Below are positions 8,280 through 14,882 of a stretch of DNA of 20,029 nt, one piece after another. Source of the stretch: Iamia sp038233335 (GTDB taxonomy: Bacteria; Actinomycetota; Acidimicrobiia; Acidimicrobiales; Iamiaceae); assembly GCA_038233335.1 (NCBI GenBank), contig JBBSME010000047.1, forward strand, positions 1 to 20,029, written 5' to 3'. A model generated the notes under the pieces. It did no database searches, was not told the DNA's origin, and worked only from the letters and a program-made list of their open reading frames with translations. Numbering within the stretch: position 1 is the stretch's first letter; each line of letters starts with the position of its first letter. Made by a program: the position numbers and the translations under genes.

Positions 8280-9058
8280 GGCTGGTCCGGTCCGGGGCCG
8301 GCGGTCGGGCCCTCGATGAGGGCCAGGTCGGCTGCGGTCACCGTGCCGGTCCGCAGGAGGAGGTCGACCAGCTGGTGGGAGGCATCGCGCACCTCCAGGC
8401 CGGCGGCCGACACCCCGTCGGGGTCGCCGCCGATCGCCACCCGACGGCGGGCGTGGGCCAGCCGCCGTTCGACGGCCTTGACCGTGACCCGCTCGGGCTC
8501 GGACGGGAGGAGGCTGAGGGTGCGGGCCACCTGGGCCACGGTGGCCACGTCGGTCGAGGAGGCATCACGCAGGCGAGGCTCGCACAGAGCGACGATCGCA
8601 CGGAAGTAGCCGGCCGTGCGATCGAGGTCGAGGCCCCGGACGGTGTCGCCGGCGATGGGCGCGGCCTCGGGCCCCGCCAAGTCCAGCGCCGGGCAGTCGA
8701 CCTGGAAGCCGACCTCCTCCTCTCCGGTCGCCAGCTCCACCCGCACCGACGGCCACGGCACCCGGAGGGTGCGCCCGGGAGCGACATCGGTGCGCTCGGG
8801 GCCATCCAGGCGGACGACGCGCACCTGGAGCCATCGGCCCTGGTTGACCAGCAGCCACCCGTCGTCGAGCGCCTCGACGGATCCGGCCACCGCGTGCACC
8901 CGACCGCTGGGCGAGAGGCCGAGGTGGGCATCGTCGGGTCCCCCGTCGAGGCCCGGCCCGTCCTGGCTGGCGCGGGTCCTCCCGAAGGTGAGCGAGCGCC
9001 CCGGCGGAAGACGGACCTCACCTGCGAGGTGGGTGAGGATCAGGCCGCCGTCCGTCAT
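8276..9058 (-). CDS. FHA-like phosphopeptide-binding protein with C-terminal helix-turn-helix
   Basis: The 260-residue product is the first gene of the operon. The N-terminal half looks like a degenerate FHA domain: LPPGRSLTFGR (17-27), then LSPSGRVHAVAGS (48-60) in place of the usual S-R-x-H, and DDGWLLVNQG (65-74) in place of the NGT loop. The C-terminal part (about 150-208; AGYFRAIVALCEPRLRD, TVAQVARTLSLLP, VTVKAVERRLAHARR) resembles the LuxR/winged-helix segment seen at the end of many actinobacterial FHA proteins encoded beside kinases. The ATG at 9056-9058 is preceded by GGAG 3 nt upstream; longer in-frame starts lack this site and homology. It probably docks on the phosphorylated kinase or a substrate and may bind DNA or RNA. 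The FHA call is moderate because canonical Ser/Arg/Asn residues are partly altered. Confidence 0.75.
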   Translation of the reverse strand: MTDGGLILTHLAGEVRLPPGRSLTFGRTRASQDGPGLDGGPDDAHLGLSPSGRVHAVAGSVEALDDGWLLVNQGRWLQVRVVRLDGPERTDVAPGRTLRVPWPSVRVELATGEEEVGFQVDCPALDLAGPEAAPIAGDTVRGLDLDRTAGYFRAIVALCEPRLRDASSTDVATVAQVARTLSLLPSEPERVTVKAVERRLAHARRRVAIGGDPDGVSAAGLEVRDASHQLVDLLLRTGTVTAADLALIEGPTAGPGPDQP

Positions 9059-9169
9059 GGTCTCCGCCCCGACCCACGCTATCGGCGCACCGGGGCCTCG
9101 CCAGGGCGACCAGCGCCCGGTTGCCCGCTGGCGACGACGGTGGCACTCCTGGCCCCTCTCGCCCAGGCG

Positions 9170-9213
9170 GTGTCGCGAGTGTCGCATGCTGCGGCAAGCG
9201 GTACACTTCAGAC
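9170..9213 (+). promoter_or_regulatory. Putative leaderless promoter and operator of the toxin-antitoxin operon
   Basis: A -10-like TACACT (9202-9207) lies exactly 7 nt before the ATG at 9214, which suggests transcription starts at the start codon. No ribosome-binding site is present. The site overlaps an inverted pair AGTGT (9178-9182) / ACACT (9203-9207), and GTGTCGC occurs twice with a 9-nt period (9170-9176, 9179-9185). These are candidate antitoxin operator sites. No good -35 was seen. Confidence 0.4.
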
Positions 9214-9645
9214 ATGACTGTGGTGGAAGCGGTGCTCGATCACGCCGCCGCGGAGCGAGCCCGGCTGGTCACTGCCGCTCGGGCCACGCTGCTGCGATCG
9301 GCGGGTGCGGTGACCATCGAGGTGCTGGCCGAAGCCACCGACCGCAAGGTGGGCACGGCCCGCCAGTGGGTGCGCCGGCAGCGTGAGGCGGGCCGGCTGG
9401 TGACGGTGACCCATGACGGCGTCGTGCTGGTGCCCACCTTCCAGCTCGACGACGGCTTCGACCTCGATGCCGAGGCGGCCGACGTGGTGGCCGGCCTGGT
9501 CGCCCACCAGATGTCCGGGTGGGCCGTGTGGGACTGGTTCACCACCCCGAACACCTGGCTCGACGACGCAACGCCGATGACGGTGTTCGCCGCCGGTGAC
9601 CTCGCGGCCGTGCGCCGAGCCGCCACTGGGCTCTTCCAGGAGTGA
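9214..9645 (+). CDS. Xre/MbcA/ParS-type antitoxin
   Basis: This 143-residue protein is the likely antitoxin of a RES-Xre type II module. The N-terminal half contains a helix-turn-helix-like region (about 32-60: TIEVLAEATDRKVGTARQWVRRQ) expected to bind the promoter. The C-terminal part (about 100-140: MSGWAVWDWFTTPNTWLDD, TPMTVFAAGDLAAVRRAA) matches the toxin-binding MbcA/ParS C-terminal domain (formerly DUF2384), which occludes the toxin active site. Its stop overlaps the toxin start by 4 nt (GTGA). The ATG at 9214 is preferred over upstream in-frame ATGs because homology begins here and a promoter-like element sits just before it. It is divergent from the FHA operon, with 155 nt between them. 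Confidence 0.88.
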   Translation: MTVVEAVLDHAAAERARLVTAARATLLRSAGAVTIEVLAEATDRKVGTARQWVRRQREAGRLVTVTHDGVVLVPTFQLDDGFDLDAEAADVVAGLVAHQMSGWAVWDWFTTPNTWLDDATPMTVFAAGDLAAVRRAATGLFQE

Positions 9646-10358
9646 GCCCGGTCGCGGCATGCGGGCTGGCGACGTGCCCGGTCCCCTCCCCCACCCCAGA
9701 CCTCCTCGACCAGCTCACGGCCACCGCCTGGCCCGCAGGAACCGTCCTGCACCGTGGGGTGACCGTGCACCACCCGGATCCCACCGGCATGGTCCCCGCC
9801 ACCGGTGACACCCGGTTCGCACCGCTCCCTGGGGTTGCCCACGCCTACGTCGCCACGACCCGCTTCGCTGCCCTCCTCGAGTCCGCGTTCCACGAGGCCG
9901 CGCCCCCGTCGCCGAGGATCTACGAGGCGCAGCTCGCGCGGTGGGTCGAGCGGGCCGTGACCCTCACCCACGACGTCGGCCTCGTGAACCTGCGCGACAC
10001 CGAGCTGGCCCGGATCGGCATCGATCGGGGCCAGCTGGTGGCCACCACCGCGGCCCACTACCCCTGCACCCGGGCGTGGGCCCAGGCCATCCACGGCCGT
10101 ACCGACGATGGGCAGGTCCTGTGCGGCGCGGTGTGGGACTCTCGCCAGCGCGAGCTGCACGCCCGGGCCCTCGGCCACCGGCCCGCCCTCGCCGATCTCG
10201 TCGACGGCCACCCGGCCGAGGTGGCTGTCCTCTGGCCGCCGCCCTCCCCGACCCCGCTGCTCGACGACGCCGAAGGTGGGCTGGGGCCGCTCGACGAGGG
10301 ACCCGGGCAGGCCTACATCGACGACCTCGTCGCCCTCCTTGGCATCGTCGCCCACTGA
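9642..10358 (+). CDS. RES-domain toxin (NAD+-degrading, MbcT/ParT-like)
   Basis: RES proteins degrade or phosphorolyse NAD+, or ADP-ribosylate targets, when not bound by the antitoxin. The 238-residue product has the expected active-site set: R38 in LHRG, R58-F59 with Y69 in the following strand, E80 in AALLESAFHE, and S167 in VWDSR near the C-terminal third. TTAAHYPCTRAWAQAIH is a typical RES core helix. The GTG start overlaps the antitoxin TGA (GTGA), giving translational coupling with the antitoxin made first. The N-terminal 20 residues are outside the family core, so an internal start cannot be excluded. It is convergent with the phosphotransferase gene; 160 nt lie between, with only weak hairpins. 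Confidence 0.88.
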   Translation: MSPVAACGLATCPVPSPTPDLLDQLTATAWPAGTVLHRGVTVHHPDPTGMVPATGDTRFAPLPGVAHAYVATTRFAALLESAFHEAAPPSPRIYEAQLARWVERAVTLTHDVGLVNLRDTELARIGIDRGQLVATTAAHYPCTRAWAQAIHGRTDDGQVLCGAVWDSRQRELHARALGHRPALADLVDGHPAEVAVLWPPPSPTPLLDDAEGGLGPLDEGPGQAYIDDLVALLGIVAH

Positions 10359-10488
10359 GCACCGGGATCCGACGACCGTTCGGCTGGGCGGGGGCCGCTC
10401 CTTCAGGCAACCTGAGGAGGCTCCCATCCTTCGGGCGACTCTGCGACGGCCAGTTCCCGACCTCGGCGGCGACATCCAACGCATGCCG

Positions 10489-10515
10489 AGCCCGGCCTCA
10501 TGGGGCGCCCGGGCT
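10489..10515 (-). terminator. Hairpin downstream of the phosphotransferase gene
   Basis: A 7-bp perfect stem AGCCCGG (10489-10495) / CCGGGCT (10509-10515) with a 13-nt loop begins 3 nt after the stop of the minus-strand gene. No T-run follows. A second weak hairpin with one G-T pair is at 10401-10417 (loop CAA) and may serve the RES gene. Confidence 0.45.
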
Positions 10516-10518
10516 GGT

Positions 10519-11409
10519 TCACCGCTCGTCGGCCAGGGCCTCGCTGAGGGCCCGGCGGCCCATGGCCCCGTACTCCGGTCGGTCCGAGGAGCTGAGGAGG
10601 TAGGCGCAGCCCAGGTGGACGGCCCAGGCCCGGGCCCGGGCCCAGGTGTCGGGATCGTCGGTCCGGCCGGCGGCGGCACGGAACGCGGCGCGGTCCTTGG
10701 CTGAGAGCAGGGTCCAGGCCACGGCCAGGTCGGTGGCCGGATCACCGGCGGCGATGTCGCCGAAGTCGATGACACCGGTCAGCGCGCCGTCGTGGACCAC
10801 CAGGTTCCCGGGGTGGAGATCGCCGTGGATCCACAGCGGCGGCCCCGACCACGGCGGGGTGGTGACCAGGCGCTCCCAGAGGGCCCGCAGCGCGGGGGCG
10901 TCGACCTCGCCGCTCAGACGGTCGAGGCGGTCGCGCACCACCGGGTCGCAGACCGCGAGGGGCACGCCTCGGTAGGGGTTGGGCGGGGGGTTCGGGGGAG
11001 CCGGACGGTGCAGGGCGGCGAGGAAGGCGCCCAGGGTCACGGCGGTGGCGGGATCGGTCGGCGGCTGGTCGAGGGCGCTGCGCCCGGGCATCCACCGACA
11101 GATGCTCCACCGCCACGGGAAGCCCCGACCGGGGACTCCGGTGCGCACCGGGTCCGGGACCGGCAGAGGCAGGGCCGGTGCGAGGTCTGGCAGCCACCGC
11201 TGCTCGTGGTGGATTAGCGCCACCGCGGCCTCACGACGGGGCAGGCGGGCCACCAGGTCGTCGCCGATGCGCGCGATGACGTTGTCCCATCCCGACGGCA
11301 CCTCTCGCAGCGGGAGGTCGGCCAGGTCCGGGTGCTGGTCGACCAGCAGCTCCCGCACCAGATCCATCGACACGTCGACCTCGGCCGCGGGGCTGGGTTC
11401 GAGGGCCAT
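10519..11409 (-). CDS. Aminoglycoside phosphotransferase family kinase
   Basis: The 296-residue protein has the eukaryotic-like APH fold. The Brenner loop is H195-G-D197-L-H-P-G-N202, and the Mg-binding segment is VID215FGD218 followed by GDPATDLAVAW. N-terminal motifs WDNVIARIGDDLVARLPRR and EQRWLPDLAPALPLPVPDPV match the common actinobacterial subgroup annotated as aminoglycoside phosphotransferase. The real substrate of that subgroup is mostly unknown, and resistance should not be assumed. The ATG at 11407-11409 is chosen because VDVSMDLVRELL matches the family N-terminus; the nearest GGAGG is about 16 nt away, so the ribosome site is weak. It is divergent from the SDR gene (99 nt between). 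Confidence 0.9.
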   Translation of the reverse strand: MALEPSPAAEVDVSMDLVRELLVDQHPDLADLPLREVPSGWDNVIARIGDDLVARLPRREAAVALIHHEQRWLPDLAPALPLPVPDPVRTGVPGRGFPWRWSICRWMPGRSALDQPPTDPATAVTLGAFLAALHRPAPPNPPPNPYRGVPLAVCDPVVRDRLDRLSGEVDAPALRALWERLVTTPPWSGPPLWIHGDLHPGNLVVHDGALTGVIDFGDIAAGDPATDLAVAWTLLSAKDRAAFRAAAGRTDDPDTWARARAWAVHLGCAYLLSSSDRPEYGAMGRRALSEALADER

Positions 11410-11449
11410 GGCCCGATGCTCGCACCTCCGGCCGAGAGGCTGTGTCGCA

Positions 11450-11508
11450 CTTCTTGGAATATCGCAAGTAGTTGCTTGTTGAACAGGCCAACGACCCAAG
11501 GAGACACC
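11450..11508 (+). promoter_or_regulatory. AT-rich control region ahead of the SDR/QueA-like operon
   Basis: This patch is clearly richer in A/T than its surroundings. It contains TTCTTGGAAT (11451-11460), overlapping inverted pairs GCAA/TTGC (11464-11467, 11472-11475) and CAAG/CTTG (11465-11468, 11475-11478), and a good ribosome site AAGGAG shortly before the ATG at 11509. The palindromes look like a small dimeric regulator site. No convincing -35/-10 pair could be fixed on either strand. Confidence 0.35.
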
Positions 11509-12207
11509 ATGAGCACCGCACTCATCACCGGCGCATCGGAGGGACTGGGACGGGCCCTGGCCCTCGCCCTGGCCACCGACGGCTGGGACCTGGTCATCGA
11601 CGCCCGTCGCCCCGAGCCGCTGGTCCGGGTGGCCGACGAGGCCCGGTCCACCGGCGCCGTGGTCCACGCCCTGCCGGGCGACGTGGCCGACCCCGACCAC
11701 CGCGACGCCCTGGTGGCTGCGGCCGAGGCCACCGGGCCCCTCGACCTGCTGGTGGCCAACGCCGGGACCCTCGGGCCCAGCCCCCTTCCACCGGTGGCCG
11801 ACCTCCGGCTCGAGGACCTGGAGCACGCGCTTCGGGTCAACACCGTGGCCCAGGTCGGGCTGATCCAGCGGGCCCTGCCGGCGCTGCGGGCGGCCGGCGG
11901 CACCGTCGTGGTCGTCACCTCCGACGCCGCGGTCGAGGGCTACGAGGGCTGGGGCGCCTACGGGACGTCCAAGGCCGCCCTCGAGCAGGTGGCCCACATC
12001 CTCGGCGCCGAGGAGGACGAGGTGCGGGTGCACCGCTTCGACCCGGGCGACATGCGCACCCAGATGCACCAGGACGCCTTCCCCGGCGAGGACATCTCCG
12101 ACCGACCGGAGCCCTCGACGGTGGCCCCCTCCCTGCTCCGGCTGGTGGCCGACGGTCGCCCGTCCGGCCGCTACCGGGCGTCCGAGCTGGAAGGGGCAGC
12201 GACATGA
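11509..12207 (+). CDS. SDR family NAD(P)-dependent oxidoreductase
   Basis: This is a classical short-chain dehydrogenase of 232 residues, predicted cytoplasmic. The cofactor-binding TGASEGLG (7-14), the N84-A-G strand, and the catalytic tetrad N111, S138, Y151 and K155 (YGTSK) are all visible. The Asp at the end of beta-2 (VIDARR) is followed by Arg residues, so NAD versus NADP preference is unclear. The ATG is preceded by AAGGAG. Its stop overlaps the start of the QueA-like gene (ATGA, 12204-12207), so the two are co-translated and probably work on a linked substrate. The substrate is unknown. Confidence 0.92.
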   Translation: MSTALITGASEGLGRALALALATDGWDLVIDARRPEPLVRVADEARSTGAVVHALPGDVADPDHRDALVAAAEATGPLDLLVANAGTLGPSPLPPVADLRLEDLEHALRVNTVAQVGLIQRALPALRAAGGTVVVVTSDAAVEGYEGWGAYGTSKAALEQVAHILGAEEDEVRVHRFDPGDMRTQMHQDAFPGEDISDRPEPSTVAPSLLRLVADGRPSGRYRASELEGAAT

Positions 12208-13292
12208 CCGCCACGCGCGCCGCCCCCAGCGCCGACCCCGCCCACCGCTCCGCTCCGCCACCTCATCGGCTGGCCTTCGACCTGCCGCCCGAGCTGGAGG
12301 CCACCGAGCCCCCCGAGGCCCGGGGCCTCTCCCGGGACGCGGTCCGGCTGATGGTGGCCCACGACGACACCCCGCTGGTCCACTCCACCTTCGCCCTGCT
12401 GCCCTCGTTCCTGGACCCGGGTGACCTGGTGGTGGTCAACACCTCCGGCACCCGACCGGCCGCGGTTGACGCCACCGCCAGCGACGGGACCCGGCTGGTG
12501 GTCCACCTGTCCACCCACCTCGACGACGGGCGGTGGGTGGTCGAGCCTCGGCGCCCGAACGACGGCGTGACCGAGCGGTGGGAGGGCGCCCCGCCCGGAC
12601 CGGAGCTGGCCCTGGCGGGCGGCGCCCACCTCACCCTGGCCGAGCCCTTCGGCGACGCTCGCCGCCTGTGGGTCGCCACCCTGACCACCCCCGGTCCGTG
12701 GCGGGTCTGGCTCGGAGCCCACGGTCGAGCCATCCGGTACGGCTACGTCGAGCGGCAGTGGCCGCTGTCGGCCTACCAGAGCGTGTACGTCACCGATCCC
12801 GGATCGGCCGAGATGCCCAGCGCGGGCCGGCCCTTCACCGCCGAGATCATCACCCGGCTGGTGGCCAAGGGGGTGGGCGTGGCTCCGGTGGTGCTGCACA
12901 CCGGCGTGGCCTCGCTGGAGGCCGACGAGCTGCCCTACCCCGAGCGGGCGCTGGTGCCGGAGGCCACCGCGGCCGCGGTCAACCGCACTCGCGCCGCCGG
13001 CGGTCGGGTGGTGGCCATCGGCACCACCGTGGTGCGGTCGCTGGAGTCGGCGGCGGACGGGGACGGCATCGTCACCCCGTTCGACGGCTGGACCGACCTG
13101 GTGATCACCCCCGAGCGCGGTGTGCGGGCGGTCGACGGTCTGCTCACCGGTTGGCACGAGCCCGAGGCGTCGCACCTGTTGATGCTGGAGGCGATCGCCG
13201 GTCCGGAGCTGCTCCACCGCTCCTACGAGGCCGCCATCGCCGAGGGCTACCTCTGGCACGAGTTCGGCGACACCCACCTGCTCCTCCCCTGA
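12204..13292 (+). CDS. QueA-like S-adenosylmethionine:tRNA ribosyltransferase-isomerase homologue, divergent
   Basis: The 362-residue protein shares the QueA order of motifs: LDPGDLVVVNTSGTRPA (70-86), IRYGYVERQWPLSAYQSVY (177-195), GVGVAPVVLHTGVAS (223-237), GRVVAIGTTVVRSLES (267-282), DLLTGWHEP-type loop (311-320) and YEAAIAEGYLWHEFGD (341-356). QueA itself transfers and isomerises ribose from SAM to preQ1 in tRNA. Several usually invariant stretches differ here: EMPSAGRPFT where QueA has APTAGLHFT, and TGWHEPEASHLLML where QueA has TNFHLPxSTLLML. An N-terminal extension of about 20 Pro/Ala-rich residues is also present. The family fold is confident, but the queuosine function is doubtful. 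No other queuosine genes are in the window. A 12-bp inverted repeat starts 33 nt after the stop. Confidence 0.85.
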   Translation: MTATRAAPSADPAHRSAPPPHRLAFDLPPELEATEPPEARGLSRDAVRLMVAHDDTPLVHSTFALLPSFLDPGDLVVVNTSGTRPAAVDATASDGTRLVVHLSTHLDDGRWVVEPRRPNDGVTERWEGAPPGPELALAGGAHLTLAEPFGDARRLWVATLTTPGPWRVWLGAHGRAIRYGYVERQWPLSAYQSVYVTDPGSAEMPSAGRPFTAEIITRLVAKGVGVAPVVLHTGVASLEADELPYPERALVPEATAAAVNRTRAAGGRVVAIGTTVVRSLESAADGDGIVTPFDGWTDLVITPERGVRAVDGLLTGWHEPEASHLLMLEAIAGPELLHRSYEAAIAEGYLWHEFGDTHLLLP

Positions 13293-13324
13293 CCTCTCCC
13301 ACCCCGGCGCACCCTCCCCACCCG

Positions 13325-13372
13325 AACTGGTCCCGAGGATGGCCGCCAGGGCGACCAAGATCGGGACCAGTT
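13325..13372. repeat. Intergenic inverted repeat (locus A of a GAACTGG-type hairpin family)
   Basis: Perfect 12-bp arms AACTGGTCCCGA (13325-13336) and TCGGGACCAGTT (13361-13372) flank a 24-nt spacer that can itself fold (TGGCCGCC against GGCGACCA with one mismatch). It lies between convergent genes and may act as a terminator. It begins with CCCGAACTGG, like locus C, and similar to CCCGAACTTGG of locus B. Confidence 0.75.
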
Positions 13373-13401
13373 GGCTCCGCGCCGCGGGCCTCCACCGTCG
13401 A

Positions 13402-13539
13402 TCAGGTGCCGAGGGGGCCCCCGGCTGAGGCCAGGGCCAGGGGCTGACCGGGTCGGGCCCGGCGCAGCCGGGCGCAGATGGCCAGGCTGGTCACCTCGGC
13501 CCAGGCGCACCACAGCGAGATCAGGGCCGTCGACTCCAC
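13402..13539 (-). CDS. Possible small hydrophobic protein (45 aa)
   Basis: A GTG directly abuts the TGA of the DUF2237 gene and opens a 45-codon frame ending at 13402. The predicted peptide has a hydrophobic stretch (TALISLWCAWAEVTSLAIC, residues 4-22) that could be one membrane segment, then a basic tail. About 42 of 45 third positions are G or C, higher than expected for non-coding sequence here, and the position suggests translational coupling. There is no recognisable homology and no ribosome site beyond the overlap. It could also be a gene remnant or chance. Confidence 0.3.
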   Translation of the reverse strand: MESTALISLWCAWAEVTSLAICARLRRARPGQPLALASAGGPLGT

Positions 13540-13911
13540 TCAGTCCAGGTGCGGGGGCAGGGCGTGAGCCTTGAGGTCGGCCAGGTCGGCCCACTCGAGG
13601 GTGGCCACATGCGTCGCTTCCAGCACCACGGCGGGGGCGGCGCCGGCCTCCAGCGCCTCCTGCCAGCGACTGGCGCACAGGCACCACTGGTCGCCCGGTT
13701 GGAGCCCTGCGAAGCCGTACTGGGGCATGGGGGTCGACAGGTCGTTGCCGGCTGCGGCCGAGAACTCCAGGAACTCGGCGGTGACCCGGGCGCAGACGGT
13801 GTGGACGCCCATGTCGTCGCCGCCGGTGTTGCAGCAGCCGTCGCGGAAGAAGCCGGTCAGCGGATCGGTGCTGCAGGACTGGAGCTCGGTGCCGAGGACG
13901 TTGCGGGCCAT
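13540..13911 (-). CDS. DUF2237 family protein
   Basis: This 123-residue protein matches the conserved DUF2237 pattern from end to end: ARNVLGTELQSC, PLTGFFRDGCCNTGGDD, GVHTVCARVTAEFLEFS, GNDLSTPMPQYGFAGLQPGD, WCLCASRWQEA, APAVVLEATH and a DLKAHALPPHLD end. Several Cys residues (C12, the C31-C32 pair, and CLC near 74-76) are typical and suggest metal binding, but the function of the family is unknown. The ATG at 13909-13911 fits family N-termini. A GTG six codons upstream (13927-13929) is an alternative; neither has a well-spaced ribosome site. The downstream neighbour may be the tiny 45-aa frame that abuts its stop. Confidence 0.88.
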   Translation of the reverse strand: MARNVLGTELQSCSTDPLTGFFRDGCCNTGGDDMGVHTVCARVTAEFLEFSAAAGNDLSTPMPQYGFAGLQPGDQWCLCASRWQEALEAGAAPAVVLEATHVATLEWADLADLKAHALPPHLD

Positions 13912-13989
13912 CCCCTGATCGGACCACACATCGGGCCGCGCCGCCGAGTCGGGCCGGCGCCTTCGGGTCAGAGCGACCGGCCGAGAGGG

Positions 13990-14509
13990 TCAGCTCGGCT
14001 GGTCGGGGAGGAAGGTGACAGGGTCGCCGAGGCGGATGGGGCCGCCCTCGAGGACCTGGGCGTTCCAGCCACCGTGGCCGCGCATGGCGTTCCCGCCGCC
14101 GGGGCCGAGGTTCTCCTCCATCCAGAGCAGGGCTCGCACGGGCCGGCCACGGCCAGCATCGTCCCACCGACGCGGACGTGTCGCTCCCGAAGGGCGGTCA
14201 GGTTGATGCCGGCGATCACCAGGTTGCGGCGCAGGTCGTCCGGGTCCACGGCGTCGACGCCCATCAGGGCGGCCACTACCGGCAGGTGCTCGGCCTGGAC
14301 GAGCGTCACCTGACCGGTGCCGACCCCGCCGGGACGTGGCTGCCAGCGGTCGCCCTCCAGACCCTCGCCCACGACAGCCTCCGCCTCCTCGGCAGGCACC
14401 ATCGACTCCCGTCGCCCCGGGCACAGGCCGAGCCGGCCACCCGACCCGACCGGGGGAAGGCGTCGTACAGCGCCCCCAACGGCGAGTCGGCGGTCGGACG
14501 GAAGGCCAC
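13990..14509 (-). pseudogene. MOSC-domain protein gene broken by frameshifts
   Basis: MOSC domains bind a sulfur carrier or molybdenum cofactor in sulfur-transfer and detoxification reactions. The expected protein is spread over three frames. The N-terminus (from a GTG at 14507-14509; PLGALYDAFPRSGRV) is in one frame. The core (RESMVPAEEAEAVVG, GQVTLVQAEHLPVVAAL, DDLRRNLVIAGINL, GPCEPCS) is in a second. The C-terminus (WMEENLGPGGGNAMRGHGG to LGDPVTFLPDQPS) is in a third. The first shift is near 14430-14445, and the second is at 14122-14123, where one base appears to be missing between TCT and GGATGG. The conserved Cys of GPCEPCS is intact. Either the gene decayed recently or the assembly has two indels in GC-rich sequence. 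It should be about 165-175 aa when whole. Confidence 0.7.
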
Positions 14510-14560
14510 CCGCCGACGCTACCGGCGACCGCTGGCTGGCCGGCCCGTGCGCGTCGACCA

Positions 14561-14579
14561 CCCGTGCACGTGGCACGGG
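14561..14579. other. Perfect short hairpin in the 373-nt gap upstream of the MOSC gene
   Basis: CCCGTGC (14561-14567), loop ACGTG, then GCACGGG (14573-14579). A second mini-hairpin ACGGGA/TCCCGT (14575-14580, 14584-14589) overlaps it. The gap 14510-14882 otherwise holds the locus B tandem repeat and no convincing gene. Confidence 0.45.
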
Positions 14580-14606
14580 ACGATCCCGTTCCCGGCCGTC
14601 CCCGCC

Positions 14607-14754
14607 CGAACTTGGTCCGCCTCCCGTTCTTGGTACCCACGACCGAAGAATCCCCGCGCTCCCATACCAAGAACGGACCGACCTTGGTCCGCCTCCCGTT
14701 CTTGGTACCCACGACCGAAGAAGCCCCGCGCTCCCATACCAAGAACCGACCGAC
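14607..14754. repeat. 72-bp tandem repeat, two copies, each with an inner hairpin (locus B)
   Basis: Unit 1 starts with CTTGGTCCGCC at 14611 and unit 2 with the same bases at 14683, giving a period of exactly 72. The two 72-base units differ at only two positions (a T/G and a G/C). Inside each unit GTTCTTGGTA pairs with TACCAAGAAC across 29 nt. In unit 1 the stem extends to 12 bp (14624-14635 with 14665-14676); in unit 2 it is 10 bp (14698-14707 with 14737-14746). It lies between the alcohol dehydrogenase stop and the MOSC start, both on the minus strand. Confidence 0.85.
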
Positions 14755-14882
14755 GTTGACCGGGCCTGGCCTGATGGCGAACGCTGTGCCCGCCATGGCG
14801 GCCGACGGGGCCGACGGGCACGTACGAGATCGACGACGACGGCGACGTCCGTGAGGTTGCCGCCAGGGCCGACGTGGCCGGC

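Noticed and set aside
10519..11409. Aminoglycoside resistance gene
   Set aside because: The APH fold is clear, but this broad actinobacterial subgroup has no established drug substrate and no mobile element is nearby.
14770..14882. Acidic peptide-like string (TYEIDDDGDVREVAARAD) on the plus strand
   Set aside because: No proper start in its frame and it runs straight into antisense of the alcohol dehydrogenase. It may be a remnant but cannot be supported.
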